Assembly (NCBI GenBank): GCA_013289665.1 | Contig: JABCZN010000018.1 | Span: 1-64,000 of the forward strand | From: Acidobacteriota bacterium | GTDB taxonomy: Bacteria > Acidobacteriota > Terriglobia > Acidiferrales > UBA7541 | Reading direction: 5' to 3' | DNA length: 64,000 bases | Part shown: positions 15,651 to 24,485 of the stretch, piece by piece | How positions within the stretch are numbered: the first letter of the stretch is position 1 | How the letters are laid out: each line of letters opens with the position of its first letter | Made by a program: the position numbers and the translations under genes | Notes under the pieces: model-generated | Told to the model about the DNA's origin: nothing | Seen by the model: only the letters and a program-made list of their open reading frames with translations | Databases searched by the model: none

Positions 15651-17393
15651 ATGCGGTTACAATTTCTTGACTCCCCGATGAACACTTCGCCGCCAACGGC
15701 AGTCCCGCTGTCAGAAGCTCGTCTGCCCTCGTGGCTGATCGCCCTGGGCCTGTCCCTCGTCGCATCACTGGCCCTGCTGCTCCCGTTCTTTTGGCTCGGC
15801 AGCGCCTCTGGCCACGATTTCGAGTTCCACGTGGCATCCTGGCTGGACGTCGCTTACCAGTGGAAGCAGGGCATTCTCGTTCCGCACTGGACCGCCTGGA
15901 CCAACTATGGCTTCGGCGAACCACGCTTCATTTTCTATCCGCCGCTTTCCTGGATCCTCGGCGCGGCCCTCAGCCTCATTTTGCCGATTTCGTGGGTTCC
16001 CGCGGCCTTCATTTTCCTCACCCAGACACTGGCCGGGATGTCCGCCTTTTTTCTCGGGCGCCGGTTGGCCGGCGAGACGCCCGCCTATCTGAGCGCTGTC
16101 TTCTACGCCGCAAATCCCTATGTCCTGCTCGTCAGCTATATCCGCAGTGACTTCGCCGAGCAACTTGCCTGCGCCATTTTGCCCATCCTGCTGCTGGCCG
16201 CGCTGCGCGTCGCCGGCCTGCTCCCGGAAGCGAAGCCCAAACGATCCACGATTATTTTTTTCTCCGTCCTTTTCGCCGCCGTGTGGCTGTCCAACGCTCC
16301 CGCCGGCGTCATTGCCAGCTATTCCGTTGCGCTGCTATTCACATGGGCGGCGCTTACCCGACGCTCGTGGAGAGTAGCGCTTCGCGCTATCGGCGGCCTT
16401 CTGTTGGGCTTCGGTCTCGCCGGTTTCTATCTTCTGCCCGCGGCTTATGAACAGCGCTGGGTAAACATCGGCCAGGCGCTGTCCAGCGGTCTGCTACCTG
16501 CTCAGAATTTTCTCTTCACCCGAACTGCCGACGTGGAGCACACCTGGTTCAACTGGATCTCTTCTTTCTGTGCCCTCGTGCTCATTCTGCTGGCGGCGCT
16601 CGCTGCCGTTGCCTCGGGCCGGCTCGCCAGAAGGCGAGACCGTGCGAGCGCCTCCCATTCACTCTGGGGCGGCTTGCTCCTCCTCGGATCGCTTGCCACT
16701 CTCATGATGTTCCGGCTGACCGCCCCGTTCTGGGACCTGCTCCCCAAAATGCGCTTTGTACAATTTCCCTGGCGATGGATGTCCATCATCGCCGTAGTCT
16801 CGTGCTGTTTTCTCGCCGCGGCCATCGAACGCCGCCGCGGCTGGCTCTGGCTTGTTCTGATTCTAATCGCTTCCTTCCCGCTTGGATATTTCCTGGTCGA
16901 AAACACGTGGTGGGATCCCGATGAAATGTCCACTCAACTGGCCGCGATAACGAGCGGCACAGGCTATGAAGGCGTGGATGAATACGATCCCCTCGGCGAC
17001 GATCATATGGAACTTCCGAAACATGCCCCCCTGGCAAGGATTTTCGAGGACGAGAAGGAAGATCTTCGCGCCGGGCCGCCTAAGGCAAAAATCCAGATCG
17101 AAACGTGGCAGACAGAGAACCACGGAATTTCAGTGGAGTGCCGGGCGCCCGCCCGCGTGGCCCTGCGTTTGCTCAACTACCCTGCGTGGCGGGTGACGGT
17201 GAACGGCAAGACGGTAACGCCGGAAAAACCCGACGACCTGGACCAGATGCTGGTCCCGATTGAAGCCGGCAAGTCTGAAATCGAGGTGCGATATGTGCGC
17301 CCCAAGGATCAGACGGCGGGAATTGCTGTTTCGATTTTCAGTCTCTTGATCGCGGCCGGCTTGCTCGCGCCGCGAAAATCGCCGCAAGCCTAG
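15651..17393 (+). CDS. Large polytopic membrane protein, PTPS-related domain type
   Basis: 580 residues, about eleven hydrophobic helices and a soluble C-terminal part of about 130 residues. The first loop contains SGHDFEFHVASWLDVAYQW and the segments GFGEPRFIFYPPLSWILGA and AANPYVLLVSYIRSDFAEQL, hallmarks of the membrane family named after the 6-pyruvoyl-tetrahydropterin-synthase-related domain. These proteins resemble glycosyltransferase-C (mannosyltransferase-like) folds, but no reaction is proven. The extracytoplasmic C-terminus (RLLNYPAWRVTVNGK) looks like a beta-sandwich. Start is uncertain between 15651 and ATG 15678. Its stop overlaps that of phoU on the other strand by four bases. 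Confidence 0.75.
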   Translation: MRLQFLDSPMNTSPPTAVPLSEARLPSWLIALGLSLVASLALLLPFFWLGSASGHDFEFHVASWLDVAYQWKQGILVPHWTAWTNYGFGEPRFIFYPPLSWILGAALSLILPISWVPAAFIFLTQTLAGMSAFFLGRRLAGETPAYLSAVFYAANPYVLLVSYIRSDFAEQLACAILPILLLAALRVAGLLPEAKPKRSTIIFFSVLFAAVWLSNAPAGVIASYSVALLFTWAALTRRSWRVALRAIGGLLLGFGLAGFYLLPAAYEQRWVNIGQALSSGLLPAQNFLFTRTADVEHTWFNWISSFCALVLILLAALAAVASGRLARRRDRASASHSLWGGLLLLGSLATLMMFRLTAPFWDLLPKMRFVQFPWRWMSIIAVVSCCFLAAAIERRRGWLWLVLILIASFPLGYFLVENTWWDPDEMSTQLAAITSGTGYEGVDEYDPLGDDHMELPKHAPLARIFEDEKEDLRAGPPKAKIQIETWQTENHGISVECRAPARVALRLLNYPAWRVTVNGKTVTPEKPDDLDQMLVPIEAGKSEIEVRYVRPKDQTAGIAVSIFSLLIAAGLLAPRKSPQA

Positions 17394-18055
17394 CGGCGGT
17401 CGACCGAGGGGTGGCGGATGTCCTGCCCCTGCACGATGTAAATCACATCTTCCGCGATATTCGTTGCGTGGTCGCCGATGCGTTCCAGATTCTTGGCCAC
17501 AAGGATCAATTCGAACGCCGGGAAGACCACGCTCGAATCCCCCATCATGTAGGTCAACAGTTCCCGGAAAATCTGGTCGCGGTAATGATCCACCTGATCA
17601 TCGGTCGACATTACCTTTTGCGCCAACTCCACGTCGCGGCGCACCACGGCATTCAGCGAATTGCGCACCTGCTCTTCCACCAGTTCCGACATACGCGGCA
17701 AATCCACATACGGCTTCACGCGCGGATGCCGCAGGATGCGCAGCGCTCCTTGCGCTATATTCACGGCCTGGTCGCCAATGCGCTCGAGGTCGTTGTTGAT
17801 GCGCGAAACCGCGAGCACCAGCCGCAGATCCACCGCCATCAACTGGTGCAGGGCCAGCAACTGCACGACGCGGTCGTCCACTTCGAGCTGCAGTTCGTTG
17901 ATCGCGTCTTCTTCGTCCAGAACCCGCTTCGCCAATTGCTCGTCCGATTCCAGGACGGCGTGCACCGACTGGTGCACGGCGCGTTCCGCGAGGCTGCCCA
18001 TCCAGAGCAGCCTTTCTTTGAGCTCGTTCAAATCCTTTTCGAAGTGACGTTCCAT
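17390..18055 (-). CDS. phoU: Phosphate signalling protein PhoU (first copy)
   Basis: 221 residues, all helical, with the two PhoU repeats. Each has the metal-binding E/DxxxD motif: NNDLERIGDQAVNIA in the first half and AKNLERIGDHATNIAEDV in the second. PhoU damps PhoR signalling and Pst activity when phosphate is plentiful. It is the last gene of pstS-pstC-pstA-pstB-phoU and begins 66 bases after the pstB stop. A second, longer phoU lies next to phoR at 34130; the two are clearly diverged. Confidence 0.93.
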   Translation of the reverse strand: MERHFEKDLNELKERLLWMGSLAERAVHQSVHAVLESDEQLAKRVLDEEDAINELQLEVDDRVVQLLALHQLMAVDLRLVLAVSRINNDLERIGDQAVNIAQGALRILRHPRVKPYVDLPRMSELVEEQVRNSLNAVVRRDVELAQKVMSTDDQVDHYRDQIFRELLTYMMGDSSVVFPAFELILVAKNLERIGDHATNIAEDVIYIVQGQDIRHPSVDRR

Positions 18056-18121
18056 GAAGCCCTTCCCATTCGCGTTTTACCGATTACCGCGCACCGCCAA
18101 ATCGCAGAAAACTTCCAGGCC

Positions 18122-18949
18122 TCAGCCGAAGCGCCCGGTGATATAGGCTTCCGTTCGTGGATCGCTCGGTGTGGTGAACAGGTGCGGCGTCGGACTGAAT
18201 TCGATAATCTGCCCGGTCAGCAGGAAGGCCGTGAAATCGCTGACCCGGGCGGCTTGCTGCATGTTGTGCGTCACGATGGCGATGGTGGTCAGATTCTTCA
18301 ATTCCACCATCAGTTCCTCGATCTTTGCCGTGCTTATCGGGTCCAGCGCGGAGCACGGCTCGTCCATCAACAGCACTTCCGGCTCAACCGCAAGCGCCCG
18401 CGCGATGCAAAGCCGCTGCTGCTGCCCGCCGGAGAGCTCGTACGCCGATTTGTGCAGATGATCCTTCACCTCGTCCCACAACGCCGCGTGCCGCAAGCTC
18501 TTTTCGACCGTATCGGCCAGGGAACCTTTGTACCCATTGATCCGCGGGCCGTACGCCACGTTGTCAAAAATCGATTTCGGAAAAGGGTTCGGCCGTTGAA
18601 ATACCATGCCCACCCGGCGGCGCAGTGCGGTGACGTCCTGGGCCAGGATATCTTGGCCATCCAGCAGGATTTCGCCTTCCAGCCGCGACGTGGAAACGGT
18701 TTCGTACATGCGATTCAAAGTGCGCAGCAGCGTGGATTTCCCGCATCCTGAAGGCCCGATGAGCGCGGTCACCTTCTTGTCGGCAATTCCCATGTTGATG
18801 TCGAACAGGATCTGCTTCGGGCCATAGGAGAAATTCAGCTTGCTAATGGTCATCCGCATGGGCAGCGCCGCGGACGTTTCGCGGCTTGCGGGTGTGGTCA
18901 GATTGGTGACGATATTCACGGAAAACTCCGGCTTGGCGGACGCTTGCAT
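18122..18949 (-). CDS. pstB: Phosphate ABC transporter ATPase PstB
   Basis: 275 residues. Walker A GPSGCGKST is at residues 65-73, the PstB-specific LLRTLNRM follows directly, and the signature is YELSGGQQQRLCIARALA with Walker B VLLMDEPCSALDPIST. The C-terminus has the family ending HLFTTPSDPRTEAYITGRFG. The first 30 residues are an extension before the conserved RMTISKLNFSYG; the ATG at 18949 directly follows the pstA stop (TAAATG) with GAGG upstream, which supports it. It couples ATP hydrolysis to phosphate import through PstC and PstA. Confidence 0.95.
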   Translation of the reverse strand: MQASAKPEFSVNIVTNLTTPASRETSAALPMRMTISKLNFSYGPKQILFDINMGIADKKVTALIGPSGCGKSTLLRTLNRMYETVSTSRLEGEILLDGQDILAQDVTALRRRVGMVFQRPNPFPKSIFDNVAYGPRINGYKGSLADTVEKSLRHAALWDEVKDHLHKSAYELSGGQQQRLCIARALAVEPEVLLMDEPCSALDPISTAKIEELMVELKNLTTIAIVTHNMQQAARVSDFTAFLLTGQIIEFSPTPHLFTTPSDPRTEAYITGRFG

Positions 18950-19804
18950 TTAAGACCTCGGTACCGCGATGCCACGGGACAGTATCGTGCGCGCCAGAAT
19001 GTTGATGATCAAAACCAGCCCCAGCAGCACCAACCCGGCGGCCCACGCCTGCCGGTGCCAGTCATCGTAGGGCGAAACCGCGTACGTGTAAATCATGACC
19101 GGAAGCGTGGCCGTCGGCTGCGACCATCCGTGGCTCTCGAACCGGTTTCCAAACGCGGTAAACAGAAGCGGCGCAGTTTCTCCCGCTACGCGCGCCAGCG
19201 CCAGCAGGATCGCGGTCATAATGCCGCGGTAGGCCGCGGGCACAATCACCGTCACGATCGTTTTCCATTTGCTAGCGCCCAGCGCCATGGCCGCTTCCCG
19301 GAGCATTCGCGGCACACTCTTCAGGAACTCTTCCGTGCTCCGCAAGGTGATCGGAATCATCATCATCCCGAGAGCGAACGCCCCGGCAAGCGCCGAGAAA
19401 TGCTTGAACGGCAGCACCACCAGGCTGTATGCAAAGATACCGATCACGATCGACGGCACGCCGTTCAGAAGATCCGCGGCATAACGCACAACCGACGCCA
19501 TGCCCTTGCCGCTGAATTCCGCAAGGTAGATCCCGCCCAGAAAGCCGATGGGCACGCCCATCAACGACGCCAGCAGCAGAATCTTGCCGCTGCCCACAAT
19601 CGCGTTGGCCATGCCGCCGCCCGCTTCTCCCACGGGTTTCGGCAGCTTGGTGAAGAAATCCCAGTTGATCGAAGTGCCGCCGTTGAAGAGCAGGTACCCG
19701 AGGATGAAGAAGAGCACGAGAACTGATACGAACGCGCAGACCCCGGTCATCGCCAGCATGAAGTTGCTGACAAATTTTCGCCAGCGAAGCCGCCCGTTGC
19801 TCAT
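18950..19804 (-). CDS. pstA: Phosphate ABC transporter permease PstA
   Basis: 284 residues with about six helices. The permease EAA loop reads LREAAMALGASKWKTIVTVIVP, and the PstA-type start of the core is GGTSINWDFFTKLP. Its ATG overlaps the pstC stop by four bases (ATGA-type), so translation is coupled. Its stop abuts the pstB start. Forms the heterodimeric channel with PstC in the inner membrane. Confidence 0.94.
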   Translation of the reverse strand: MSNGRLRWRKFVSNFMLAMTGVCAFVSVLVLFFILGYLLFNGGTSINWDFFTKLPKPVGEAGGGMANAIVGSGKILLLASLMGVPIGFLGGIYLAEFSGKGMASVVRYAADLLNGVPSIVIGIFAYSLVVLPFKHFSALAGAFALGMMMIPITLRSTEEFLKSVPRMLREAAMALGASKWKTIVTVIVPAAYRGIMTAILLALARVAGETAPLLFTAFGNRFESHGWSQPTATLPVMIYTYAVSPYDDWHRQAWAAGLVLLGLVLIINILARTILSRGIAVPRS

Positions 19805-20787
19805 CCGCCCGCCTCGCTGCCCTTTTGCGTGGTGACAACGATTAGAATGCGGGCCAGCCCGTTCAGAATGAACGTCAGCAGGAAGAGCACAAGTCCCAGG
19901 GCGATCAGCGACTGCAAATACAGTTCGCCTGTGGCTTCCGTAAATTCATTGGCAATCACCGCGGCGATGGAATAGCCGGGGGCAAAGAGCGAAGCCGCAA
20001 TCTTCGGCGTGTTTCCGATGACCATGGTCACGGCCATCGTTTCGCCCAGGGCGCGCGCGAGCGCCAGAAAGATCGAACCCATGATGCCGGTCTTCGCGAA
20101 GGGGACCACCACTTTCCACGTCGATTCCCAGCGCGTCGAACCCAGGGCCAGCGCGGCTTCCCGCTGGTCGCGCGGCACGGAAAGCAGGACTTCGCGCGAT
20201 ACCGAAATGATGTAGGGGATTACCATGATCGCCAGCACGATGCCCGCGGTCATGAAGCCGACGCCGTAGGAAGGCCCTTTGAAAATCGGCAGATACCCGA
20301 ACGGCTTGTTCAGTGCCGGATAGATCACCGTTCGCATCAGCGGCACCACGATAAAGACACCCAGCAGGCCATAAATGACGCTGGGCACCGCCGCGAGCAG
20401 GTCAATGAAGAACTGCAGTGTGTCGGAAACGCGCGGTGGCGCAAGTTCCGCGAGAAAGATGGCTGCGCCGATTCCGAGAGGCACGGCAACGAGCAACGCG
20501 ACCGCCGAGGTGACCATGGTTCCGTAGATGAACGGCAGCGCGCCGAATTGATCCATGATCGGGTCCCAGACCGAAGTTACAAAAAAATGGAACCCAAACT
20601 TCTGCCGCGGCAATGCTGAATTTATCCACAGTTCCCAAACGAGTGCGGCTGTAATCAGCACCACGGTCGTCGCAAATACCAAAGTAACCAGCCGCGCGAT
20701 TTCATCCCCATCACGCAGCTTCAGAAAAAAAGAACGCGAACCCGATACCGGGCCCGCGCCTTTCAGCGTTGTCGTGGTAGTTGCCAC
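19801..20787 (-). CDS. pstC: Phosphate ABC transporter permease PstC
   Basis: 328 residues, about six helices with the PstC-type long N-terminal loop (FFVTSVWDPIMDQFGALPFIYGT). The EAA loop is QREAALALGSTRWESTWKVVVP. The GTG start at 20787 has GGAG close upstream and lies 15 bases after the pstS stop. Overlaps pstA by four bases. Operon order pstS-pstC-pstA-pstB-phoU is the classical one. Confidence 0.94.
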   Translation of the reverse strand: MATTTTTLKGAGPVSGSRSFFLKLRDGDEIARLVTLVFATTVVLITAALVWELWINSALPRQKFGFHFFVTSVWDPIMDQFGALPFIYGTMVTSAVALLVAVPLGIGAAIFLAELAPPRVSDTLQFFIDLLAAVPSVIYGLLGVFIVVPLMRTVIYPALNKPFGYLPIFKGPSYGVGFMTAGIVLAIMVIPYIISVSREVLLSVPRDQREAALALGSTRWESTWKVVVPFAKTGIMGSIFLALARALGETMAVTMVIGNTPKIAASLFAPGYSIAAVIANEFTEATGELYLQSLIALGLVLFLLTFILNGLARILIVVTTQKGSEAGG

Positions 20788-20802
20788 ATCTCTCCGGCAG
20801 TG

Positions 20803-21834
20803 CTACTGGATGCTGTTGATTGCCTTCTTTTCCTTTTCGACCACTTCCTTCGGAAGTTTTGCGTAGGAAAGCGCTTCAACCGAGTTCTGGCCATCGTTGA
20901 GCATCCACTGGAGGAAGCCCTTGATCGCGTCACGTTTCCCGCCGTCTTGAAACTTTTGCGGGATCAGCAGCCACGTGAAGCTGGAGATCGGATACGCCTT
21001 GCTCCCCGCAGCATTTGTGATGCTCACGCGGAAATCGTCCGGCATCTCTTTCGCCGCGCCCGCTGCTGCTGCCGTGACGCTCGCCAGATCCGCTTTCACA
21101 AAATTTCCCGAGGAGTTTCGTACACTGCCATAGGGAATGTTGTTCTGGACCGCGTAGATCAACTCAACGTAGCCGATTGCGTTCGGCGTAGTCTTAACGC
21201 TGCCCATGACGCCTTCATTCCCCTTCCCTCCTATGCCGGTAGGCCAGTTGACGGATGTGCCCTTGCCGACCTTGGTTTTCCATTCGTCACTGACCTTCGA
21301 GAGGTAATCGGTCCATATGTAGGTTGTGCCGCTGCCATCCGAGCGATGCACGACAATGATGTCCTCCGCCGGCAGATTGACGCCCTTGTTCGAGCCCGCG
21401 ATGGCGGGGTCATTCCACTTTGTAACTTTTCCAAGGAAAATTCCGGCTAGCGCTTCCGGCGTGAAATTTAGGGCACCCGTCACTCCCGGAATGTTATAGG
21501 TCGGTACGTCCGCCCCCAGCACCGTCGGAAAATGCAGAATCCCGGTGCCGTTGTGCTTGTCCTGGAAGGCCTTGAGCTGGTCATCATTCATCGGACCATC
21601 GGTTGCGCCGAAATCCACCGTTCCTTCGGTTACCTGCTTGATGCCTGCGCCTGAACCGACAGACTGGTAATTGAATTGAAAGTTGGGATTCTTCGTGTGG
21701 TAGACGTCAAACCATTTCGAATAGATGGGATAGGGGAACGTTGCACCGGCCCCGTTGATCAGTAATGCGTTGTCTGCGAGCACCAGCGCCCAGAGCGCAA
21801 GCACACCTACTGCAAGTCCGACAAATCGCTTCAT
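20803..21834 (-). CDS. pstS: Periplasmic phosphate-binding protein PstS
   Basis: 343 residues. Signal peptide MKRFVGLAVGVLALWALVLA without a lipobox, so a soluble periplasmic protein is expected. Phosphate-contact motifs are intact: GAGATFPYPIYSKW, YQSVGSGAGI, DFGATDGPM and HRSDGSGTT. First gene of the pst operon; its ATG has GGAG upstream. The 70 bases in front contain GTAACAA- and TTAACA-type motifs two helical turns apart that may be PhoB sites. Confidence 0.95.
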   Translation of the reverse strand: MKRFVGLAVGVLALWALVLADNALLINGAGATFPYPIYSKWFDVYHTKNPNFQFNYQSVGSGAGIKQVTEGTVDFGATDGPMNDDQLKAFQDKHNGTGILHFPTVLGADVPTYNIPGVTGALNFTPEALAGIFLGKVTKWNDPAIAGSNKGVNLPAEDIIVVHRSDGSGTTYIWTDYLSKVSDEWKTKVGKGTSVNWPTGIGGKGNEGVMGSVKTTPNAIGYVELIYAVQNNIPYGSVRNSSGNFVKADLASVTAAAAGAAKEMPDDFRVSITNAAGSKAYPISSFTWLLIPQKFQDGGKRDAIKGFLQWMLNDGQNSVEALSYAKLPKEVVEKEKKAINSIQ

Positions 21835-21902
21835 GAGATTGCTCTCCTGCTGCCCGAGGTTAGGCGGCTAGCACCTCAGTCTGACCACCCCCCATTACGG
21901 CA

Positions 21903-21930
21903 TTGTTACAATCCCGGTAGAGTCTGTTAA
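21903..21930 (-). promoter_or_regulatory. Possible PhoB site before pstS
   Basis: On the minus strand TTAACA (21925-21930) and GTAACAA (21903-21909) are spaced by two helical turns (21 bp), 70-95 bases before the pstS ATG. Tandem TTAACA-like repeats in helical phase are typical of PhoB/PhoP binding. A GTAACAA motif recurs twice before the porin gene. Confidence 0.35.
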
Positions 21931-22011
21931 AATTCCGAAACATTCTCTCTAATGCCCCCTAACGTCTTTGAACCCTTATAGTTACAGGGCAGTCCAAAAT
22001 TGCCTCCGCGC

Positions 22012-22051
22012 AAAAAATGAAGGAGGGGCAACCTCTCCGGGCACCCCTCCT
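22012..22051 (-). terminator. Intrinsic terminator after the porin gene
   Basis: On the minus strand AGGAGGGG (22044-22051) pairs with CCCCTCCT (22021-22028), followed by TCATTTTTTG. It separates the porin gene from pstS downstream. Confidence 0.75.
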
Positions 22052-22085
22052 CGTTCACGCTTCGAGCCGTTGGTCAAACCCTGAA

Positions 22086-24137
22086 CTAGGGCAGGTAATA
22101 ACGGAATGAAGTCTCCACTATGTTGTCCACCGCCTTCGGCGCAATCGCCACGGCTCCGACGGCTCCGCCAGACCAACCCACTTTGTAGATGTAGGAGTAT
22201 TGAATGCCCCACTGCACGCGGCCCTTTTCGCCCTGGTACAGCTTGTGCCAGAAGCCGAGCGTGCCTTCGCCGATGTACCGGATATCGCCGGCGCAGGTGC
22301 CGCCTGCCCCGGGAGCCCCCGTTCCAGCAGGTACGGTTTCTGTGGAGCACCCCGTATTGTTAGCCAGAGGCGAGCCATAGCCGCCGATCCCGCTGGTTGA
22401 AGTTGTATACGTCGTGGTTCCCGGGATGGCGGGCGATGTGCTCGTTGCCGGAATCGCCGGCGTGGTGACAATTTTCACTGAAGAGTATCCGGTGTAGGCT
22501 GCCCGGGAGGCATACTCACCGCCCAGGTAGCCATAGATGTCTACCTTCGGCGTGGGATGCAATTCGAGTTTGCCCAGCCACTGCGCGTTGTGAATCGTCG
22601 CCAGCGTGCCATCCGGCCGTGCGGTTATGTCGGCAAGCTGCGCCGAACCAAATCGCCCGATACCGGTTCCGTATACGCCCTTGATGCTCACATCCAGCTT
22701 CTTTCTGAAGAACGGCGCCGAGGCGCTTACGCCAAAGCCTCCGCCGGTCTTCGAGTCGTTCGTCGCGCCGAACGCGGAGGGAGCTGTCAGCGGGGCTCCG
22801 GTTCCGGACACGCACTGGGCCGGATTGATCGGATTCCCGTTCAGAATGACGGTGCCGGCGGCATTGGTGGCTAGCGGGCTGACGACTGCGCATGGGTAAA
22901 TGCGATCCCGGAACTCGCTCACGATGCCCAATATTTCATAGTGGCCCCATCCAGGATCGAAGGCTGCCTTGATCACGAAATCCGGAATCTTGTTGACCGT
23001 ATATCCCGTGGGATCGAAGGCATTGAAGAGGCCGGCGCTATTTCCGGGCGCGTTGAAGAAGAAGTTTTGAGAGGTAGTCGCGGCCGCGCCGCCTGCCACG
23101 CTTGTGGTCACGCTATCAAATCCGCGGCCGCCAATGGTCGTCTGGGGATTCTCAGCCGAAACCCCCAAGGTGAACTTGTCTCCGAAACTCTTCGTCACGC
23201 GTACCGAAGGGATGCGCTCCCAGGTAAAGCCCACCACATACTGCGGATCGATCATCTGTGGCAAGACTTCTCCGCGGTTGGCGATGCCTTTCTTGTTTTC
23301 TGTGGCCAGCGTCCACATCTGCCCCGCCGTGAACGCCCATCCGTTGTCAAACTCCGCCCGGCCCCAACCCTGGCGCATCCGGAGGACGTAGGAGTTGCTC
23401 TCGCGATTGTTTGAGGTCGTGCCTGCGCCGAGGAAGTCGGTTTCAACATAGCCAGTTACCTTGGCGCTTCCGACCTTCGACTCGAGCAGCAAGCTTAGAC
23501 GCGACTGCCGTGCCGAGAAATTCATTTCGGTCGTCCGGCTGAGCGCGTTGCCGCCGAACGGGATGCCGGAAAATTGCGTGTTGATGTCGCCGCTGATTGC
23601 CCGTTGGCGGTTTACGGTAGCTGCTTCGATAAAGCCCCCGGGAGTAATGCTGATTCCCTTGAAGCGAATCGTCATCGGCCCCTTTTCCTCCGCCATTCCC
23701 TGCTGTGCGCCCGAACCCGCCACCGTGGAGTTCACAACGGCCGCGTTCGTCGCCGCCATGCTGGCCACCGTGGAGTTCAGCGCCGTCGCCGTGGATTTCA
23801 CTTCTGCCGAGGTCGCGACCGCTTCGACGGCCTTGGTCTTGGCTTCCGTCGCGCGCGCATTGGCCGACGCCGCCGCTTCCCGCGCTTCCTCGATTTGGCG
23901 GTCGCGCTTCGAGAGTTCTTCCTTGAGCATCTGGAGTTGCGCCTGCTGCGCCTCCAATGCCTGGCGCAGCTCTTCCATTTGCGCCGCAAGTTCCGCGTTG
24001 GTCTTCGTTAGGGCATTTGCCGCCGCTTCTTTCGGCGCATCCTTCGGCGAATCCTTGGGCGAGTCTTTCGGTGAATCAGCAAAGGCCGTTCCGGTCACCA
24101 GGAACAGCGATAGTGCGAGTGATGCGATTTTTCTCAT
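22086..24137 (-). CDS. Outer-membrane porin with N-terminal coiled coil (DcaP-like)
   Basis: 683 residues. Signal peptide ending at TAFA, then four SPKD/APKE units encoded by a 12-base repeat, then a heptad-rich coiled coil (about residues 45-100, rich in E, Q, K). A long beta-barrel follows, starting around GPMTIRFKGISITPGGFIEA. It ends with aromatic-rich strands and FRYYLP, with a C-terminal residue other than Phe. A coiled coil ahead of the barrel is the plan of DcaP-like trimeric porins. Its position just upstream of pstS with shared GTAACAA promoter motifs suggests, but does not prove, a role in phosphate or phosphorylated-compound entry. Has its own terminator. Confidence 0.8.
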   Translation of the reverse strand: MRKIASLALSLFLVTGTAFADSPKDSPKDSPKDAPKEAAANALTKTNAELAAQMEELRQALEAQQAQLQMLKEELSKRDRQIEEAREAAASANARATEAKTKAVEAVATSAEVKSTATALNSTVASMAATNAAVVNSTVAGSGAQQGMAEEKGPMTIRFKGISITPGGFIEAATVNRQRAISGDINTQFSGIPFGGNALSRTTEMNFSARQSRLSLLLESKVGSAKVTGYVETDFLGAGTTSNNRESNSYVLRMRQGWGRAEFDNGWAFTAGQMWTLATENKKGIANRGEVLPQMIDPQYVVGFTWERIPSVRVTKSFGDKFTLGVSAENPQTTIGGRGFDSVTTSVAGGAAATTSQNFFFNAPGNSAGLFNAFDPTGYTVNKIPDFVIKAAFDPGWGHYEILGIVSEFRDRIYPCAVVSPLATNAAGTVILNGNPINPAQCVSGTGAPLTAPSAFGATNDSKTGGGFGVSASAPFFRKKLDVSIKGVYGTGIGRFGSAQLADITARPDGTLATIHNAQWLGKLELHPTPKVDIYGYLGGEYASRAAYTGYSSVKIVTTPAIPATSTSPAIPGTTTYTTSTSGIGGYGSPLANNTGCSTETVPAGTGAPGAGGTCAGDIRYIGEGTLGFWHKLYQGEKGRVQWGIQYSYIYKVGWSGGAVGAVAIAPKAVDNIVETSFRYYLP

Positions 24138-24254
24138 TGCCTCTCTCTTTTTTTTGCAGCAGATTTCGAATAAGTTTCCGGGAAATGCGTACCACCCCGT
24201 TTGGGACGTTATGTGGGGACTCTTACGGCTATATCAATCCAATATAAATAGTCT

Positions 24255-24315
24255 GTAACAATCGCTTCGAGTGGCTGCCTATCCCCTTTAATTACATCAC
24301 CTTACAATTTGTTAC
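24255..24315 (-). promoter_or_regulatory. Promoter region of the porin with GTAACAA motifs
   Basis: GTAACAA occurs at 24309-24315 (minus strand) and at 24255-24261 (plus strand), 118 to 180 bases before the porin ATG. The region is AT-rich compared with its surroundings. The same motif precedes pstS. The remainder of 24138-24485 holds no gene. Confidence 0.3.
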
Positions 24316-24388
24316 TGTCTGCCCGACTAGGCTCTCCGGGCACACCATTTGGCACCCTGGGCGGCTCTGCCGGATTGATTGGGTGCCT

Positions 24389-24430
24389 AAAACCGGCCCC
24401 GAGGCGAGCTTCGCTCGAGGCTTGGCGGGG
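24389..24430 (-). terminator. Probable terminator of the efflux operon
   Basis: A long imperfect hairpin: CCCCG at 24397-24401 pairs with CGGGG at 24426-24430, and GCGAGC pairs with GCTCG around a TTC loop. On the minus strand four T (24389-24392) follow after six bases. It lies 56 bases after the TolC-family stop. Confidence 0.45.
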
Positions 24431-24485
24431 AAGGGAAAGTCCCGGACGTTCAGAAGAGCAAGATCTCGCCTGAGGGGAGGCGCGC

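Noticed and set aside
17411..18751. A 446-codon open frame on the plus strand over phoU and pstB
   Set aside because: The minus strand encodes intact PhoU and PstB. The opposite frame is open only because of GC-biased codon positions and is rich in His/Arg/Gln.
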